NCBI GenBank assembly: GCA_017408985.1
Contig: JAFQTO010000070.1
Span: 62,001-126,000 of the forward strand
Direction of reading: 5' to 3'
Origin: Clostridia bacterium
GTDB taxonomy: Bacteria > Bacillota > Clostridia > Oscillospirales > Butyricicoccaceae
Length of the DNA: 64,000 nucleotides
Part shown: positions 1-8,773 of the stretch, piece by piece
How positions within the stretch are numbered: the stretch's first letter is position 1
Layout of the letters: each line of letters opens with the position of its first letter
Position numbers and translations under genes: made by a program
Notes under the pieces: generated by a model
What the model saw: only the letters and a program-made list of their open reading frames with translations
Told to the model about the DNA's origin: nothing
Databases searched by the model: none

Positions 1-223
1 TGTCGGCGTCAAGAGCGGCATCGCTCAGCTCTTTGATAAGCTTGCCCTTGCCCTCGATAGGCTCGTAATCTACGGCAAAATCCCTCTCGGGGTCGACGGC
101 AAGCTTCTTCTTGGGCAGATCGCGCAGATGTCCCATAGAGGCTTTTACCACAAACTCCCCGTCAAGATATTTGGTGATGGTTTTTGCCTTGGAAGGAGAC
201 TCAACTATAAGAAGTTTAGACAT
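1..223 (-). CDS. topA: DNA topoisomerase I, N-terminal part (cut by window edge)
   Basis: Only the first 74 codons are in the window; the rest lies beyond base 1. The protein opens with MSKLLIVESPSKAKTI, the hallmark start of the TOPRIM domain of bacterial type IA topoisomerase I, and continues with the conserved GHLRDLP and YEPIEGKGK stretches. The family relaxes negative supercoils by cutting one strand. An AGGAGG site sits a few bases before the ATG at 223-221. It lies 18 bases downstream of dprA on the same strand, a common dprA-topA order in Firmicutes, so it is probably cotranscribed with the two genes before it. The active-site tyrosine region is outside the window. Confidence 0.95.
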   Translation of the reverse strand, partial: MSKLLIVESPSKAKTITKYLDGEFVVKASMGHLRDLPKKKLAVDPERDFAVDYEPIEGKGKLIKELSDAALDAD

Positions 224-241
224 TTTGGTCCTCCTGATGAT

Positions 242-1327
242 TTATTTTCGTTTGAAGGTCTGTGTGCCCGTCTGCTCAACGGTGCCCATAAGCTCCATTA
301 CCGTCAGCGCGGCTGCCACCTGCTCGGCAGGCAGGGCGCAGTCGGCGGCTATGCGGTCAAGCCGTTTGGGCTCTTCAAGGGCGAGGTATATCTTCTGCTC
401 ATCTTTTGAGAGTCCCTCGGGCATACAGACCGATGATCTGTCGATAGTTTGGGGTGCGGAAAAATTATACCGTGTCCGAAACTGCGAAAGCACATCCTCT
501 GCGCAGGCGGTATAAAAAGCGCCCGAGCGCAAAAGCTCGTTGCTCCCCTCCCACTCATCGCTGGTGGGCAGTCCGGGCGACACGAACACGTATCTGCCAA
601 AATCCTCGGCAAACCGCGCGGTCTTGAGCGAACCGCTCTTTTTGCCTGCCTGAACGACAAGCACGCCTATACTCAGACCGCTGATTATGCGGTTGCGCTC
701 GATAAAACTGTCGGGATAGGTGCGCGCCCCCGGCGGATATTCGCTGATGACCGCGCCTTTTTTGATGATATCACGGTACAGACCCCAGTTTGACTTGGGG
801 TAGGGTTTGTCGATGGCTGTACCCAACACGGCGATGGTGCTGCCGGCTTTGAGGGCGCCTTCCGCCGCTTTGGAGTCCACGCCCTGCGCCATACCCGACA
901 CGATAAGCATACCCGCTTGTGTCAGCTCCTGCGCCATTTTGAGAGCAAAGGCGGATGAGTCCAGACTTGGCTTGCGGCTGCCTACGACGCCGAACACGGG
1001 AAGGGCGTCGATATCGGGCATTCTGCCGCGCACGTAAAGCACCACGGGCGGCAGGTGTATCTCGCGCAGGGCGCCTGGGTACCGTTTGTCCGAAAAGGTA
1101 ATAATATCTATGCCCGATCTTTGGCATTTATCTATGATATCCTGAGCAATTTTCAGATCCTTATTCCCCAGCGCTTCGATATCGGCGCCGTTCAGGTAGC
1201 TTTTTTGCCGCAGGGTATGCCCGCTTGCCCGATATACGCCCTCGGCACTGCCCGTTTCGCATATGAGCCTGCAGGCTTTGTCGCAGGAGAGCTTGGCGCA
1301 CTGTGACAGCCAGATATGATATATCAT
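242..1327 (-). CDS. dprA: DNA-processing protein DprA (Smf)
   Basis: A 361-residue DprA/Smf protein. The family binds single-stranded DNA and loads RecA during natural transformation. The Rossmann-like core is visible as GVVGSRKPS, VSGMAQGVDSKAAEGAL, TIAVLGTAIDKPYPKSN, SEYPPG and RNRIISGLS, the usual order of DprA motifs. The C-terminal 60 residues look like a winged-helix domain. I chose the ATG at 1327 because it overlaps the upstream stop as ATGA and has a GGAG site; a start 8 codons earlier would run further into the upstream gene. It sits between a TrmH-like methyltransferase and topA. Many non-competent Firmicutes keep dprA, so competence is not implied. Confidence 0.93.
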   Translation of the reverse strand: MIYHIWLSQCAKLSCDKACRLICETGSAEGVYRASGHTLRQKSYLNGADIEALGNKDLKIAQDIIDKCQRSGIDIITFSDKRYPGALREIHLPPVVLYVRGRMPDIDALPVFGVVGSRKPSLDSSAFALKMAQELTQAGMLIVSGMAQGVDSKAAEGALKAGSTIAVLGTAIDKPYPKSNWGLYRDIIKKGAVISEYPPGARTYPDSFIERNRIISGLSIGVLVVQAGKKSGSLKTARFAEDFGRYVFVSPGLPTSDEWEGSNELLRSGAFYTACAEDVLSQFRTRYNFSAPQTIDRSSVCMPEGLSKDEQKIYLALEEPKRLDRIAADCALPAEQVAAALTVMELMGTVEQTGTQTFKRK

Positions 1328-2076
1328 ACTCCGTCCCTCGTCATCTCCCACATAAACAGCGATGCCGCTACTGCGGCGTTAAGAGATTCGGCACCCTGCA
1401 TAGGGATAATATATGAACGGTCGGCACTTTTGACCGCCGCCTCGGACAGTCCTCTCGCTTCGTTGCCTATCATCACGCAGCAGGGAGATGCAAGGGGCGT
1501 TTCCCCTAATCTGCAGGCGGTATCATTAAGCTCTGCGGCTATCAGCGATATACCCTGCTGTGTGCAGTATTCACGCAGCTGCTCTACGGTGCAGAAATGC
1601 AGGGGCATTCTGAAAAGCGAGCCCATAGTGGAGCGGACGACTTTGGGCGCAAAACAGTCGGCACAGCTGCCCAGCATAATAACGCCGTCAATACCCAGTG
1701 CATCGGCGGTGCGGATAACGGTGCCTACGTTGCCCGGGTCGCGCACGTCCTCAAGGGCGATAAACCTATTGCCGCTGAGGGCACGGTTTTGGGGTATGCG
1801 GCAGGTAAAGACCAGACCCGACGCGCTCTCCACGCCGCTGATGACCTCGATGATCTCAGGGGTGACGGTAACGCAGGGCATCCCCTCGGGAACAAAATGC
1901 AGCTGACTCTCGAGACAGTATACCCGCTCGATCTCCATACCGCTGCGTACAGCCTCTTCAAGCATAACGCTGCCCTGACAGACAAAGGCACCCTCACAGC
2001 GGCGGAAACCACCGTCGTCAAGCAGACGGCGGAGGCGCTGTATCTCGCTGTTCTTGCGGCTGGATATGTGGGTCAT
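1324..2076 (-). CDS. TrmH/SpoU-family RNA 2'-O-methyltransferase
   Basis: About 250 residues. The N-terminus (SSRKNSEIQRLRRLL, then FVCQGSVMLEEA) resembles the substrate-binding domain that precedes the SPOUT catalytic domain. The knot motifs are present: ALEDVRDPGNVGTVIRTADALG, then MGSLFRMPL, CCVMIGNEARGLSE and IPMQGAESLNAAVAAS. The family transfers methyl from S-adenosylmethionine to a ribose 2'-OH in rRNA or tRNA; the target here cannot be told. The ATG at 2076 is preferred over one six codons upstream because AGGTGA lies 5 to 6 bases before it. It is the first gene of the operon leading into dprA and topA, with a promoter at 2159-2187. Confidence 0.9.
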   Translation of the reverse strand: MTHISSRKNSEIQRLRRLLDDGGFRRCEGAFVCQGSVMLEEAVRSGMEIERVYCLESQLHFVPEGMPCVTVTPEIIEVISGVESASGLVFTCRIPQNRALSGNRFIALEDVRDPGNVGTVIRTADALGIDGVIMLGSCADCFAPKVVRSTMGSLFRMPLHFCTVEQLREYCTQQGISLIAAELNDTACRLGETPLASPCCVMIGNEARGLSEAAVKSADRSYIIPMQGAESLNAAVAASLFMWEMTRDGV

Positions 2077-2158
2077 TTTTTCACCTACCGACACATTTTG
2101 ATGATATTGGGGGCAGTTTTGTGTCCAAAAAAGAAACGAACATAAAAATTCATTTTAC

Positions 2159-2187
2159 AATATAACACACCGATAAGATGTATTCAA
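2159..2187 (-). promoter_or_regulatory. Promoter of the methyltransferase-dprA-topA operon
   Basis: On the minus strand TTGAAT (2187-2182), 17-base spacer, TATATT (2164-2159), about 80 bases before the first start codon. Confidence 0.6.
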
Positions 2188-2250
2188 GTATTTTTTGTAT
2201 TATATATTGTATATTCATCACACGGCCCCACGATCCAAGCCCTGATTACC

Positions 2251-2279
2251 AAAAAACCGACGGACATTCCGTCGGTTTT
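2251..2279 (-). terminator. Rho-independent terminator after dapF
   Basis: Minus strand: stem CCGACGGA/TCCGTCGG with a short loop, followed by a run of six T. It lies about 20 bases past the dapF stop. Confidence 0.85.
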
Positions 2280-2299
2280 CAGATTTTTATTATTCGATT

Positions 2300-3085
2300 T
2301 CAAACTGTTTCGCCTTCAAAAACCATTGTTGCGGGGCCGGTCATCAGCGCGCTTCCGTCGTCTTTGATAACTATCTGCAGTTCTCCCCCGTCAAGCCTGA
2401 CCGTGATGGGTATATTTGCTACACAGTATCCCGCCTTTACAGCCGCTGCAGCAGAAGCGGTAGCTCCCGTTCCGCAGGCCATGGTAATACCGCTGCCCCG
2501 CTCCCAAACACGCATACGAAGAGTATGCTCGTCGATCACCTGCACGAACTCGGCGTTGACTCTGTCGGGGAAGCGCGGGTGATTTTCTACCTGCGGGCCG
2601 ACAGCCCACAGATCCAGATCTTCAACACTGTCCACAAAGGTTACCGCGTGAGGATTGCCCACCGACACGGGATAGACTGCTACGGTTACACCGCCCGCGT
2701 CAAGCTCCGTAAGCTCCCCTACCTCGGTCAATCCCATGTCAACCTGCACCAAGGTGACCGAGCCGTTATCCACGGTCAGCAACAGAGTCTTGATACCGGA
2801 CAGGGTATCAACGGTCAGGCAGGTCTTGCTCGTATATCCTTTGTCATAGACGTACTTGCCCACGCATCGGATGCCGTTGCCGCACATTTTGGCCTCAGAC
2901 CCGTCGGCGTTGAATATCCGCATGGAAAAGTCGGCGTCAAGGGCTCTGTCTATGACGATAATGCCGTCAGCACCTATGCCAAAATGTCTGTCTGACAGCT
3001 TCACAGCCATTGACTCAACGTTATCCGGCATACCGAACACGTATATATAATCGTTGCCTAAGCCGTGCATCTTTGTAAAACGCAT
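2300..3085 (-). CDS. dapF: Diaminopimelate epimerase
   Basis: A 261-residue protein that converts LL- to meso-diaminopimelate, for lysine and for peptidoglycan cross-linking. It starts MRFTKMHGLGNDYIYV, the classic DapF opening. Both catalytic cysteines are in their motifs: MCGNGIRC near residue 70 and MACGTGATAS near residue 205. The ERGSGIT and NPHAVTFVD segments also match. It is slightly shorter than the usual 270-280 residues. It stands alone between its own promoter (3116-3145) and terminator (2251-2279). Confidence 0.96.
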   Translation of the reverse strand: MRFTKMHGLGNDYIYVFGMPDNVESMAVKLSDRHFGIGADGIIVIDRALDADFSMRIFNADGSEAKMCGNGIRCVGKYVYDKGYTSKTCLTVDTLSGIKTLLLTVDNGSVTLVQVDMGLTEVGELTELDAGGVTVAVYPVSVGNPHAVTFVDSVEDLDLWAVGPQVENHPRFPDRVNAEFVQVIDEHTLRMRVWERGSGITMACGTGATASAAAAVKAGYCVANIPITVRLDGGELQIVIKDDGSALMTGPATMVFEGETV

Positions 3086-3115
3086 ACTACACTCTCCCGC
3101 TGTTTATATAGAACC

Positions 3116-3145
3116 ATTATATCCCATCGTTTAAGGTTTGGTCAA
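3116..3145 (-). promoter_or_regulatory. dapF promoter
   Basis: Minus strand TTGACC (3145-3140), 18-base spacer, TATAAT (3121-3116), about 30 bases from the dapF ATG. Close to the sigma-A consensus. Confidence 0.8.
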
Positions 3146-3148
3146 CAG

Positions 3149-3180
3149 AAAAACCCTGCCGCGGTTTGCGGCAGGGTTTA
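3149..3180 (-). terminator. Terminator of the nfn-hyd operon
   Basis: Minus strand AAACCCTGCCGC/GCGGCAGGGTTT stem with a short loop, then TTTTTCTG. It begins about 14 bases after the hydA stop and ends the redox operon just before the dapF -35. Confidence 0.9.
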
Positions 3181-3193
3181 AGTACCGTTTGGA

Positions 3194-4885
3194 TTATTCG
3201 TGTTTGCCGTAGTGGACGTGAAGCAGCTCGTGAGCCTTCTCTGCAAGTCCGTTCTTGTACAGAGACTGGATAACGGGGTTCTCGTCGGAGGAGCGGATGG
3301 ACAGAAGCTTGTCAGCCTCGTACAGACCCTTGGCGCGCTTGTCCTTACCGGGGATACGGGTAAAGGGCTGACCGCCGCCGTTTACACAGCCGCCGGGGCA
3401 AGCCATGACCTCGATGAGGTCAAACTTCTCGCCTGCTTTGAGTCTCTTGATGACGGTCTCGGCATTCTTGAGGCCGTTGGCAACTGCGATATGCAGTTTA
3501 CTGTCACCGAACTCAACGTCGAACTCCTTGATACCCTCCTTGCCGCGCTGACCGAAGGTCGCAACGGTGAGCAGGGATGTACGGGACTTGCTCTCTGCGA
3601 CTCTACGCAGAACAGCCTCGGTAACACCGCCGGTGACGCCGAAGATGACGCCTGCGCCCGAGATGGTGCCGTAAGGCATATCAACAGCTTCGGGATCGAG
3701 AGCGTCAAAGATGATGCCCGACTCCTTGATCATACTTACAAGCTCCTGAGTGGTGATAACGGCATCAACGTTGGGATCGCCGTTGACCTTGAACTCGTCA
3801 CGGGCAGCCTCGAACTTCTTGGCTGTGCAGGGCATAATTGCTACGTGGAACATATCCTCGCCCTTGGAGCGGCTCTCATCCTTGACGATAGATGCCAGCA
3901 TCTGCATAGGACTGCGGCAGGTGGAGATATTGGGCAGAAGCTCGGGATGCTTCTTCTCAACGTACTGGATCCAGCCGGGGCAGCAGGAGGTCATAAGGGG
4001 CATATTCTCGCCCTTCTCGATCCTCTCGAGGAACTCCTTGCTCTCCTCCATAACGGTGATGTCGGCGGAGAGGGTGGTATCATAGACCTGATCGAAGCCC
4101 ATACGGTGCAGGGCTGCGACGATCTTGCCCATTACGTTCGTGCCCTCGGGCAGGCCGAACTCCTTGCCTACCGCAACACGGACGGCGGGAGCGACCTGAA
4201 CGGTGACCTTCTTGCTGCGGTCGTCGATAGCCTTCCAGACCTTGGGCATATCGTTCTTGACGATGATAGCGCCCGTGGGGCAGACTGCCGCACACTGACC
4301 GCAGCCTACGCAGGGAGACTCTGCAAGAGGCTTGCCGAAAGCTGTGCTGATGACCATCTTGGAGCCGCGGTGGGCAAAGTCGATAGCACCGACGTTCTGG
4401 ATCTCCTTGCACATTCTGACACAGTCGCCGCAGAGGATGCACTTGCCGTTGTCACGGGTGATGCACAGAGAGGATGTGTCGTCATTCTTGGTGGATTTGG
4501 CGTTGTTGGGGAAACGGATACCTTCGATATTATAGCGGTCAGCAAGGCTCTGCAGCTTGCAGACGCCGTTGTTGTCGCAGGTGGTGCAGTCGCCGCAATG
4601 GTTGGCAAGGATCAGCTCGAGGATGTTCTTGCGGTATCTGCGGAGACGCTCGGTGTTGGTACGGATGTTCATACCTGCACGGGGAGGTGTGGAGCAGGCT
4701 GCCTCAAGGCCGCCCTTTTCGTTCTCGACCATACACATACGGCAGGCGCCGTAGATGGACAGGCCGGTATGATAGCAGAAGGTAGGAAGCTTGATGCCGA
4801 TCTTGGTGATGACCTCAAGCAGATTCTTTTCGCCTTCGATCTGTACGGGGATACCGTCTATTGTAAGGAATTGCTTATCAGCCAT
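3194..4885 (-). CDS. hydA: [FeFe] hydrogenase catalytic subunit, HydABC type
   Basis: A 563-residue group A [FeFe] hydrogenase that makes or oxidises H2 at the H-cluster. In order: plant-type [2Fe-2S] domain (Cys37, 48, 51, 64), a His-ligated [4Fe-4S] site (His96, Cys100, 103, 109), two CxxCxxCxxxC clusters (Cys149-159 and Cys192-202), then the H domain. All three H-cluster signatures are intact: TSCCPGW at 299, MPCTAKKFE at 351 and EVMACPGGCVNGGG at 492. It has no C-terminal extension. It is the last gene of nfnA-nfnB-hydC-hydB-hydA, 3 bases after hydB. With NuoE- and NuoF-like partners it should form a soluble trimer coupling NADH and reduced ferredoxin to H2. Maturases HydEFG are not in the window. 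Confidence 0.96.
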   Translation of the reverse strand: MADKQFLTIDGIPVQIEGEKNLLEVITKIGIKLPTFCYHTGLSIYGACRMCMVENEKGGLEAACSTPPRAGMNIRTNTERLRRYRKNILELILANHCGDCTTCDNNGVCKLQSLADRYNIEGIRFPNNAKSTKNDDTSSLCITRDNGKCILCGDCVRMCKEIQNVGAIDFAHRGSKMVISTAFGKPLAESPCVGCGQCAAVCPTGAIIVKNDMPKVWKAIDDRSKKVTVQVAPAVRVAVGKEFGLPEGTNVMGKIVAALHRMGFDQVYDTTLSADITVMEESKEFLERIEKGENMPLMTSCCPGWIQYVEKKHPELLPNISTCRSPMQMLASIVKDESRSKGEDMFHVAIMPCTAKKFEAARDEFKVNGDPNVDAVITTQELVSMIKESGIIFDALDPEAVDMPYGTISGAGVIFGVTGGVTEAVLRRVAESKSRTSLLTVATFGQRGKEGIKEFDVEFGDSKLHIAVANGLKNAETVIKRLKAGEKFDLIEVMACPGGCVNGGGQPFTRIPGKDKRAKGLYEADKLLSIRSSDENPVIQSLYKNGLAEKAHELLHVHYGKHE

Positions 4886-4888
4886 CTC

Positions 4889-6763
4889 TTAGTCCTCCTT
4901 TATTGCGTGGAATGCACAGGCGCTTATGCAGCTGCCGCAGCGGATACACTTGTCAAGATCAATGGTGTGGGGCTCTTTGACCTTGCCGTTGATAGCGGAA
5001 ACGGGGCACTGGCGTGCGCACTTGGTACAGCCCTTGCACAGGTTAGGATCGATGACGATGGTCTTGAGCTTCTGGCAGGCGCCTGCGGGGCAGCGCTTGT
5101 CATAGATGTGTGCCTTGTATTCGTCGCGGAAGTTCTTGATGGTGCTGACGACGGGGTTGGGAGCCGACTTGCCCAGACCGCACAGAGCGGTGGAGGAGAT
5201 GGTGTCTGCCAATTCCTCAAGCAGCTCGATGTCGCCGTCTCTGCCCTGACCCGCAACGATACGCTCAAGGATCTCAAGCATACGCTTGGTACCCTCGCGG
5301 CAGGGTACGCACTTGCCGCAGGACTCGTTCTGGGTGAAGTTCATAAAGAAGCGTGCGACCTCGACCATACAGGTGTTCTCGTCCATAACCACCAGACCGC
5401 CCGAACCGATCATTGCACCGACCTTCTTGATATTGTCAAAGTCAAGGGGCAGGTCAAGATGCTCTTTTGTCAGGCAGGCGCCCGAAGGACCGCCGATCTG
5501 AACGGCCTTGAACTCACCGTCACCGCGCATACCGCCGCCGATATCAAAGATTATCTCGCGGAGGGTGGTGCCCATGGGGACTTCGATAAGGCCGGTGTTG
5601 GAAATATTGCCGGTGAGCGCAAACGCTTTGGTGCCGGGGCTGCTCTCGGTGCCGATGCCCAGATACCAGTCGGCGCCCTTGTTGATGATCTCCGCAACGT
5701 TGGCAAAGGTCTCAACGTTGTTCAGTACGGTGGGCTTGTCAAACAGACCGTTCTCAACGGTACGGGGAGGCTTGACGCGGGGGAATCCGCGCTTACCCTC
5801 GATGGACGCGGTAAGAGCCGAGCCCTCGCCGCATACGAATGCGCCTGCACCGCGGTTGATATGCATATGGAAACTGAAGTCGGTGCCCATAATGTTGTCG
5901 CCCAGCAGGCCCAGCTGTTCTGCCTGCGCGATAGCGGTACGCAGTCTCTCAACAGCCAGAGGATACTCGGCACGGACGTATATGTAGCCGTGGCTTGCAC
6001 CCGTTGCCAGACCTGCGATCATCATACCCTCAAGCATTCTGTGGGGGTCGCCCTCCATAATGGAGCGGTCCATAAACGCACCGGGGTCGCCCTCGTCGCC
6101 GTTACATACCACGTACTTGGGCAGAGCCTTCTGGCGCTTGACCTGCTCCCACTTCTTGCCTGCGGGGAATCCGCCGCCGCCGCGGCCTCTGAGGCCGGAC
6201 TTGCTGATCTGCTCGACTATAAGATCGGCGTTCATCTCGAACAGAGCCTTCTCAAAAGCGGTATAGCCGCCGATAGCCACGTACTCACGGATGGAGGTGG
6301 CATCGATCTTGCCGCAATGCTCCAGAACCACGCGGGTCTGTCCTGCGTAGAAGGGGATATCGGCCTGCTTTTTGTAGATGCAGTTTTCCTTGGTGTATGC
6401 AAGGCGCTCAACGTACTCGCCCTTGCAGACGGTCTTCTCGACTATTTCTTCGCAGTCCTCCAGCTTGACCTTGGTATAAAGCCAGCCCTGAGGGTCGATA
6501 CGTACCAGAGGACCCATTTCACAGAAACCGTGGCAGCCGCTCTTTTTGAGGCCTACCGAATCGTCGTGGGGATCCACCTCAAGTTCAACGGCAACGTGCA
6601 GACCCTTTTCTGCCATCAGCTCCTTGAGACGGTCGTATATTTTGAGAGAACCGCCGGCGACGCAGCCGGTACCTGCGCATACGATGATCTTTTCTGCCTG
6701 TGCGCCGTAAGCGGCAACAGCCTCTTTGCGGTAGGCGATAAAATCCTGTCTGTTCTTAAGCAT
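4889..6763 (-). CDS. hydB: NADH-binding flavoprotein subunit of bifurcating hydrogenase (NuoF-like)
   Basis: A 624-residue HydB/HndC-type subunit. Residues about 25-105 form a thioredoxin-like [2Fe-2S] domain (CAGTGCVAGG and GCHGFCEMGP). The NuoF core follows with the NADH/FMN glycine-rich motif GRGGGGFPAGKKW, then NGDEGDPGAFMDR, and the [4Fe-4S] motif ESCGKCVPCREGTKR. The C-terminus adds two ferredoxin clusters (CKGCTKCARQC and CIRCGSCISAC). In HydABC complexes this subunit holds FMN and oxidises or reduces NAD(H); NADP preference cannot be excluded by eye. It overlaps hydC by 8 bases and is followed by hydA after 3 bases. Confidence 0.95.
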   Translation of the reverse strand: MLKNRQDFIAYRKEAVAAYGAQAEKIIVCAGTGCVAGGSLKIYDRLKELMAEKGLHVAVELEVDPHDDSVGLKKSGCHGFCEMGPLVRIDPQGWLYTKVKLEDCEEIVEKTVCKGEYVERLAYTKENCIYKKQADIPFYAGQTRVVLEHCGKIDATSIREYVAIGGYTAFEKALFEMNADLIVEQISKSGLRGRGGGGFPAGKKWEQVKRQKALPKYVVCNGDEGDPGAFMDRSIMEGDPHRMLEGMMIAGLATGASHGYIYVRAEYPLAVERLRTAIAQAEQLGLLGDNIMGTDFSFHMHINRGAGAFVCGEGSALTASIEGKRGFPRVKPPRTVENGLFDKPTVLNNVETFANVAEIINKGADWYLGIGTESSPGTKAFALTGNISNTGLIEVPMGTTLREIIFDIGGGMRGDGEFKAVQIGGPSGACLTKEHLDLPLDFDNIKKVGAMIGSGGLVVMDENTCMVEVARFFMNFTQNESCGKCVPCREGTKRMLEILERIVAGQGRDGDIELLEELADTISSTALCGLGKSAPNPVVSTIKNFRDEYKAHIYDKRCPAGACQKLKTIVIDPNLCKGCTKCARQCPVSAINGKVKEPHTIDLDKCIRCGSCISACAFHAIKED

Positions 6764-7241
6764 TGGCGATCTCCTCTCTCAGCTCCTTGATAAGTGCACT
6801 TGCCTTGTCGGGAGTCATTGCGGGATATACCACGTCATTGACTGTCAGAACGGGAGCAAGTCCGCATGCACCAAGGCAGGAAACGGTCTCAACGGTAAAG
6901 TTGAGGTCGTCGGAGGTCTTCTTCTCTGCGCTCAGACCCAGCTCGGCACGGATACGGTCAAGAATGGGAATGGAACGGCGGACGTGGCAGGCTGTGCCGT
7001 CACAGATCTTGATAACGTACTTGCCCTTGGGCTCAAGGGAGAAGTTCTCGTAGAAGGTTGCAACGCTGTATATCTCCGCCTCGCTCATATCAAGCTTGTC
7101 GGCGATATACTGAAATATCTCTCTGGGAAGATAGTGATAATGTTCCTGAATCTCCTGCAGAATGGCAATGATTCCGGACTGCTTGCAGTCGTATGCAGCA
7201 AGAATCCTGTCAACGACTGCAAAATCAAACTGTGCGCTCAT
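6756..7241 (-). CDS. hydC: [2Fe-2S] thioredoxin-like subunit of bifurcating hydrogenase (NuoE-like)
   Basis: A 161-residue HydC/NuoE protein with an N-terminal helical bundle and a thioredoxin-like [2Fe-2S] domain. The four cysteines are in CDGTACH and CLGACGLAP. The ATG at 7241 is preferred because AAGGAG lies 8 bases upstream; longer in-frame starts have no such site and the extra residues do not look like the family. It is the first hyd gene, separated from nfnB by 107 bases containing a strong hairpin, while hydC, hydB and hydA are packed tightly. The stoichiometry and any electron bifurcation are inferred from the family. Confidence 0.94.
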   Translation of the reverse strand: MSAQFDFAVVDRILAAYDCKQSGIIAILQEIQEHYHYLPREIFQYIADKLDMSEAEIYSVATFYENFSLEPKGKYVIKICDGTACHVRRSIPILDRIRAELGLSAEKKTSDDLNFTVETVSCLGACGLAPVLTVNDVVYPAMTPDKASALIKELREEIANA

Positions 7242-7301
7242 TCTGTTCTCTCCTTTATCGGTTGATAGGTGGAATGAAAACCCTTTCACTCTACCCTCAA
7301 A

Positions 7302-7335
7302 TACGGCAAACTGCACTTTTTTACAGTTTGCCGTA
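7302..7335 (-). terminator. Hairpin between nfnB and hydC (partial terminator or mRNA end)
   Basis: A perfect 12-base inverted repeat: TACGGCAAACTG at 7302-7313 and CAGTTTGCCGTA at 7324-7335, loop of 10 containing a run of A on the minus strand. What follows on the minus strand is TTTGAGGG, so the U tract is weak. It could terminate part of the transcripts or protect the nfn mRNA end. Confidence 0.55.
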
Positions 7336-7348
7336 CTGTTTATATAGA

Positions 7349-8758
7349 TTACTTTGCGCTGAGGTATTCGTCGATAGCCTTTGCGGCAGTCTTGCCTGCG
7401 CCCATAGCCGAGATGACCGTTGCGGCGCCGGTAACAGCGTCACCGCCTGCATAGACGGCGTCACGGGAGGTCAGACCGTCTTCGTTGACGATGATGCCGC
7501 CGTGGGAATTGACCTCAAGGCCCTTGGTGGTATCCTTGATGAGGGGGTTGGGGGAGGTACCGATGGACATAACGACCGTGTCAACGTCCAGAACGAACTC
7601 ACTGCCGGGGATGGCAACGGGACGGCGGCGGCCCTTTGCGTCAGGCTCGCCGAGCTCCATCTTGATGCACTTCATACCGGTAACGAAGCCGTTTCTGGGA
7701 TCTCTGGGATCGTCGGGGTTCTGATAGCCCAGGATCTCCACGGGGTTGCGCAGCAGCTGGAAGTCGATGCCCTCTTCGATGGCATGCTCGACCTCTTCTG
7801 CTCTTGCGGGCAGCTCCTCCATGGAACGGCGATATACTATGTATACCTTGTCGGCACCCAGACGGAGAGCCGTTCTTGCGGCGTCCATGGCAACGTTGCC
7901 GCCGCCGACGACAGCGACCTTGCCGCCCTTCATAATGGGGGTGACGGGGTTGTCCAGATATGCCTTCATCAGGTTGCTGCGGGTGAGGAACTCGTTGGCG
8001 GAGTATACGCCCTTGAGTGCCTCGCCGGGGATATTCATAAAGTTGGGCAGACCTGCACCGGAGCCTACGAATACGGCCTCGTAGCCCATCTCGAACAGCT
8101 CGTCGATGGTCAGGGTCTTGCCGATGACAACGTTGGTCTCAACGTCAACGCCCAGAGCCTTGAGGGTGTCGACTTCCTTGGCAACGATGCTCTTGGGCAG
8201 ACGGAACTCGGGTATACCGTATACCAGAACGCCGCCTGCGGTGTGCAGAGCCTCAAATACGGTGACCTTGTAGCCCTTCTTTGCCAGATCGCCTGCGCAG
8301 GTCAGACCGGAAGGACCGGAGCCGACGACAGCGACCTTGTGGCCGTTGCTCTCGGGAGCGGCGGGCTTTTCGGTGACGTTGGCGTTGTGCCAGTCGGCAA
8401 CGAAACGCTCAAGTCTGCCGATGCCCACGGGCTCGAACTTGACGCCCAGAGTACACTTGCTCTCGCACTGGCTCTCCTGGGGACATACACGGCCGCAGAC
8501 TGCGGGCAGAGAGGAGGTCTTGGTGATGACCTGATATGCATCCTCGAACTTGCCTTCTTTGATGCAGGAGATGAAATCGGGGATGTTGATGTTAACGGGG
8601 CAGCCGCTTACGCAGGGCTGGGTCTTGCAGTTGAGGCAGCGCTTTGCCTCTTCCACCGCTACTTCCATAGTGTAGCCGAGGGCGACCTCTTTGAAATTAT
8701 GTGCGCGCACCGCAGGATCCTGCGAGGGCATCTCATGCTTTTTGGGATCTATAGCCAT
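7349..8758 (-). CDS. nfnB: NADP-binding large subunit of NADH-dependent ferredoxin:NADP+ oxidoreductase (GltD-like)
   Basis: A 469-residue protein, the family's usual size. The N-terminal domain carries two [4Fe-4S] clusters (CLNCKTQPCVSGCP, then CGRVCPQESQCESKC). It is followed by an FAD Rossmann motif (GSGPSGLTCAGDLAKKG) and an NADPH domain (GGGNVAMDAARTALRLGA), ending with YAGGDAVTG. This layout is shared with the small subunit of glutamate synthase, but there is no glutamate synthase large subunit here. The neighbour 15 bases upstream is NfnA-like, which decides for NfnB. The NfnAB complex reversibly couples NADPH oxidation to reduction of NAD+ and ferredoxin. A GGAGG site precedes the ATG. 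Confidence 0.93.
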   Translation of the reverse strand: MAIDPKKHEMPSQDPAVRAHNFKEVALGYTMEVAVEEAKRCLNCKTQPCVSGCPVNINIPDFISCIKEGKFEDAYQVITKTSSLPAVCGRVCPQESQCESKCTLGVKFEPVGIGRLERFVADWHNANVTEKPAAPESNGHKVAVVGSGPSGLTCAGDLAKKGYKVTVFEALHTAGGVLVYGIPEFRLPKSIVAKEVDTLKALGVDVETNVVIGKTLTIDELFEMGYEAVFVGSGAGLPNFMNIPGEALKGVYSANEFLTRSNLMKAYLDNPVTPIMKGGKVAVVGGGNVAMDAARTALRLGADKVYIVYRRSMEELPARAEEVEHAIEEGIDFQLLRNPVEILGYQNPDDPRDPRNGFVTGMKCIKMELGEPDAKGRRRPVAIPGSEFVLDVDTVVMSIGTSPNPLIKDTTKGLEVNSHGGIIVNEDGLTSRDAVYAGGDAVTGAATVISAMGAGKTAAKAIDEYLSAK

Positions 8759-8773
8759 TGCTCTGTTCCTCCT

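Noticed and set aside
3200-6790. A 1196-codon open frame on the plus strand opposite hydA and hydB, and a similar 820-codon one at 7193-9655
   Set aside because: They are exact antisense shadows of genes with strong domain evidence. Their translations are low in informative motifs, and the long openness follows from codon bias on the other strand.
7349-8758. Glutamate synthase small subunit as the call for nfnB
   Set aside because: The layout is shared, but the adjacent gene is NfnA-like and no glutamate synthase large subunit is present.
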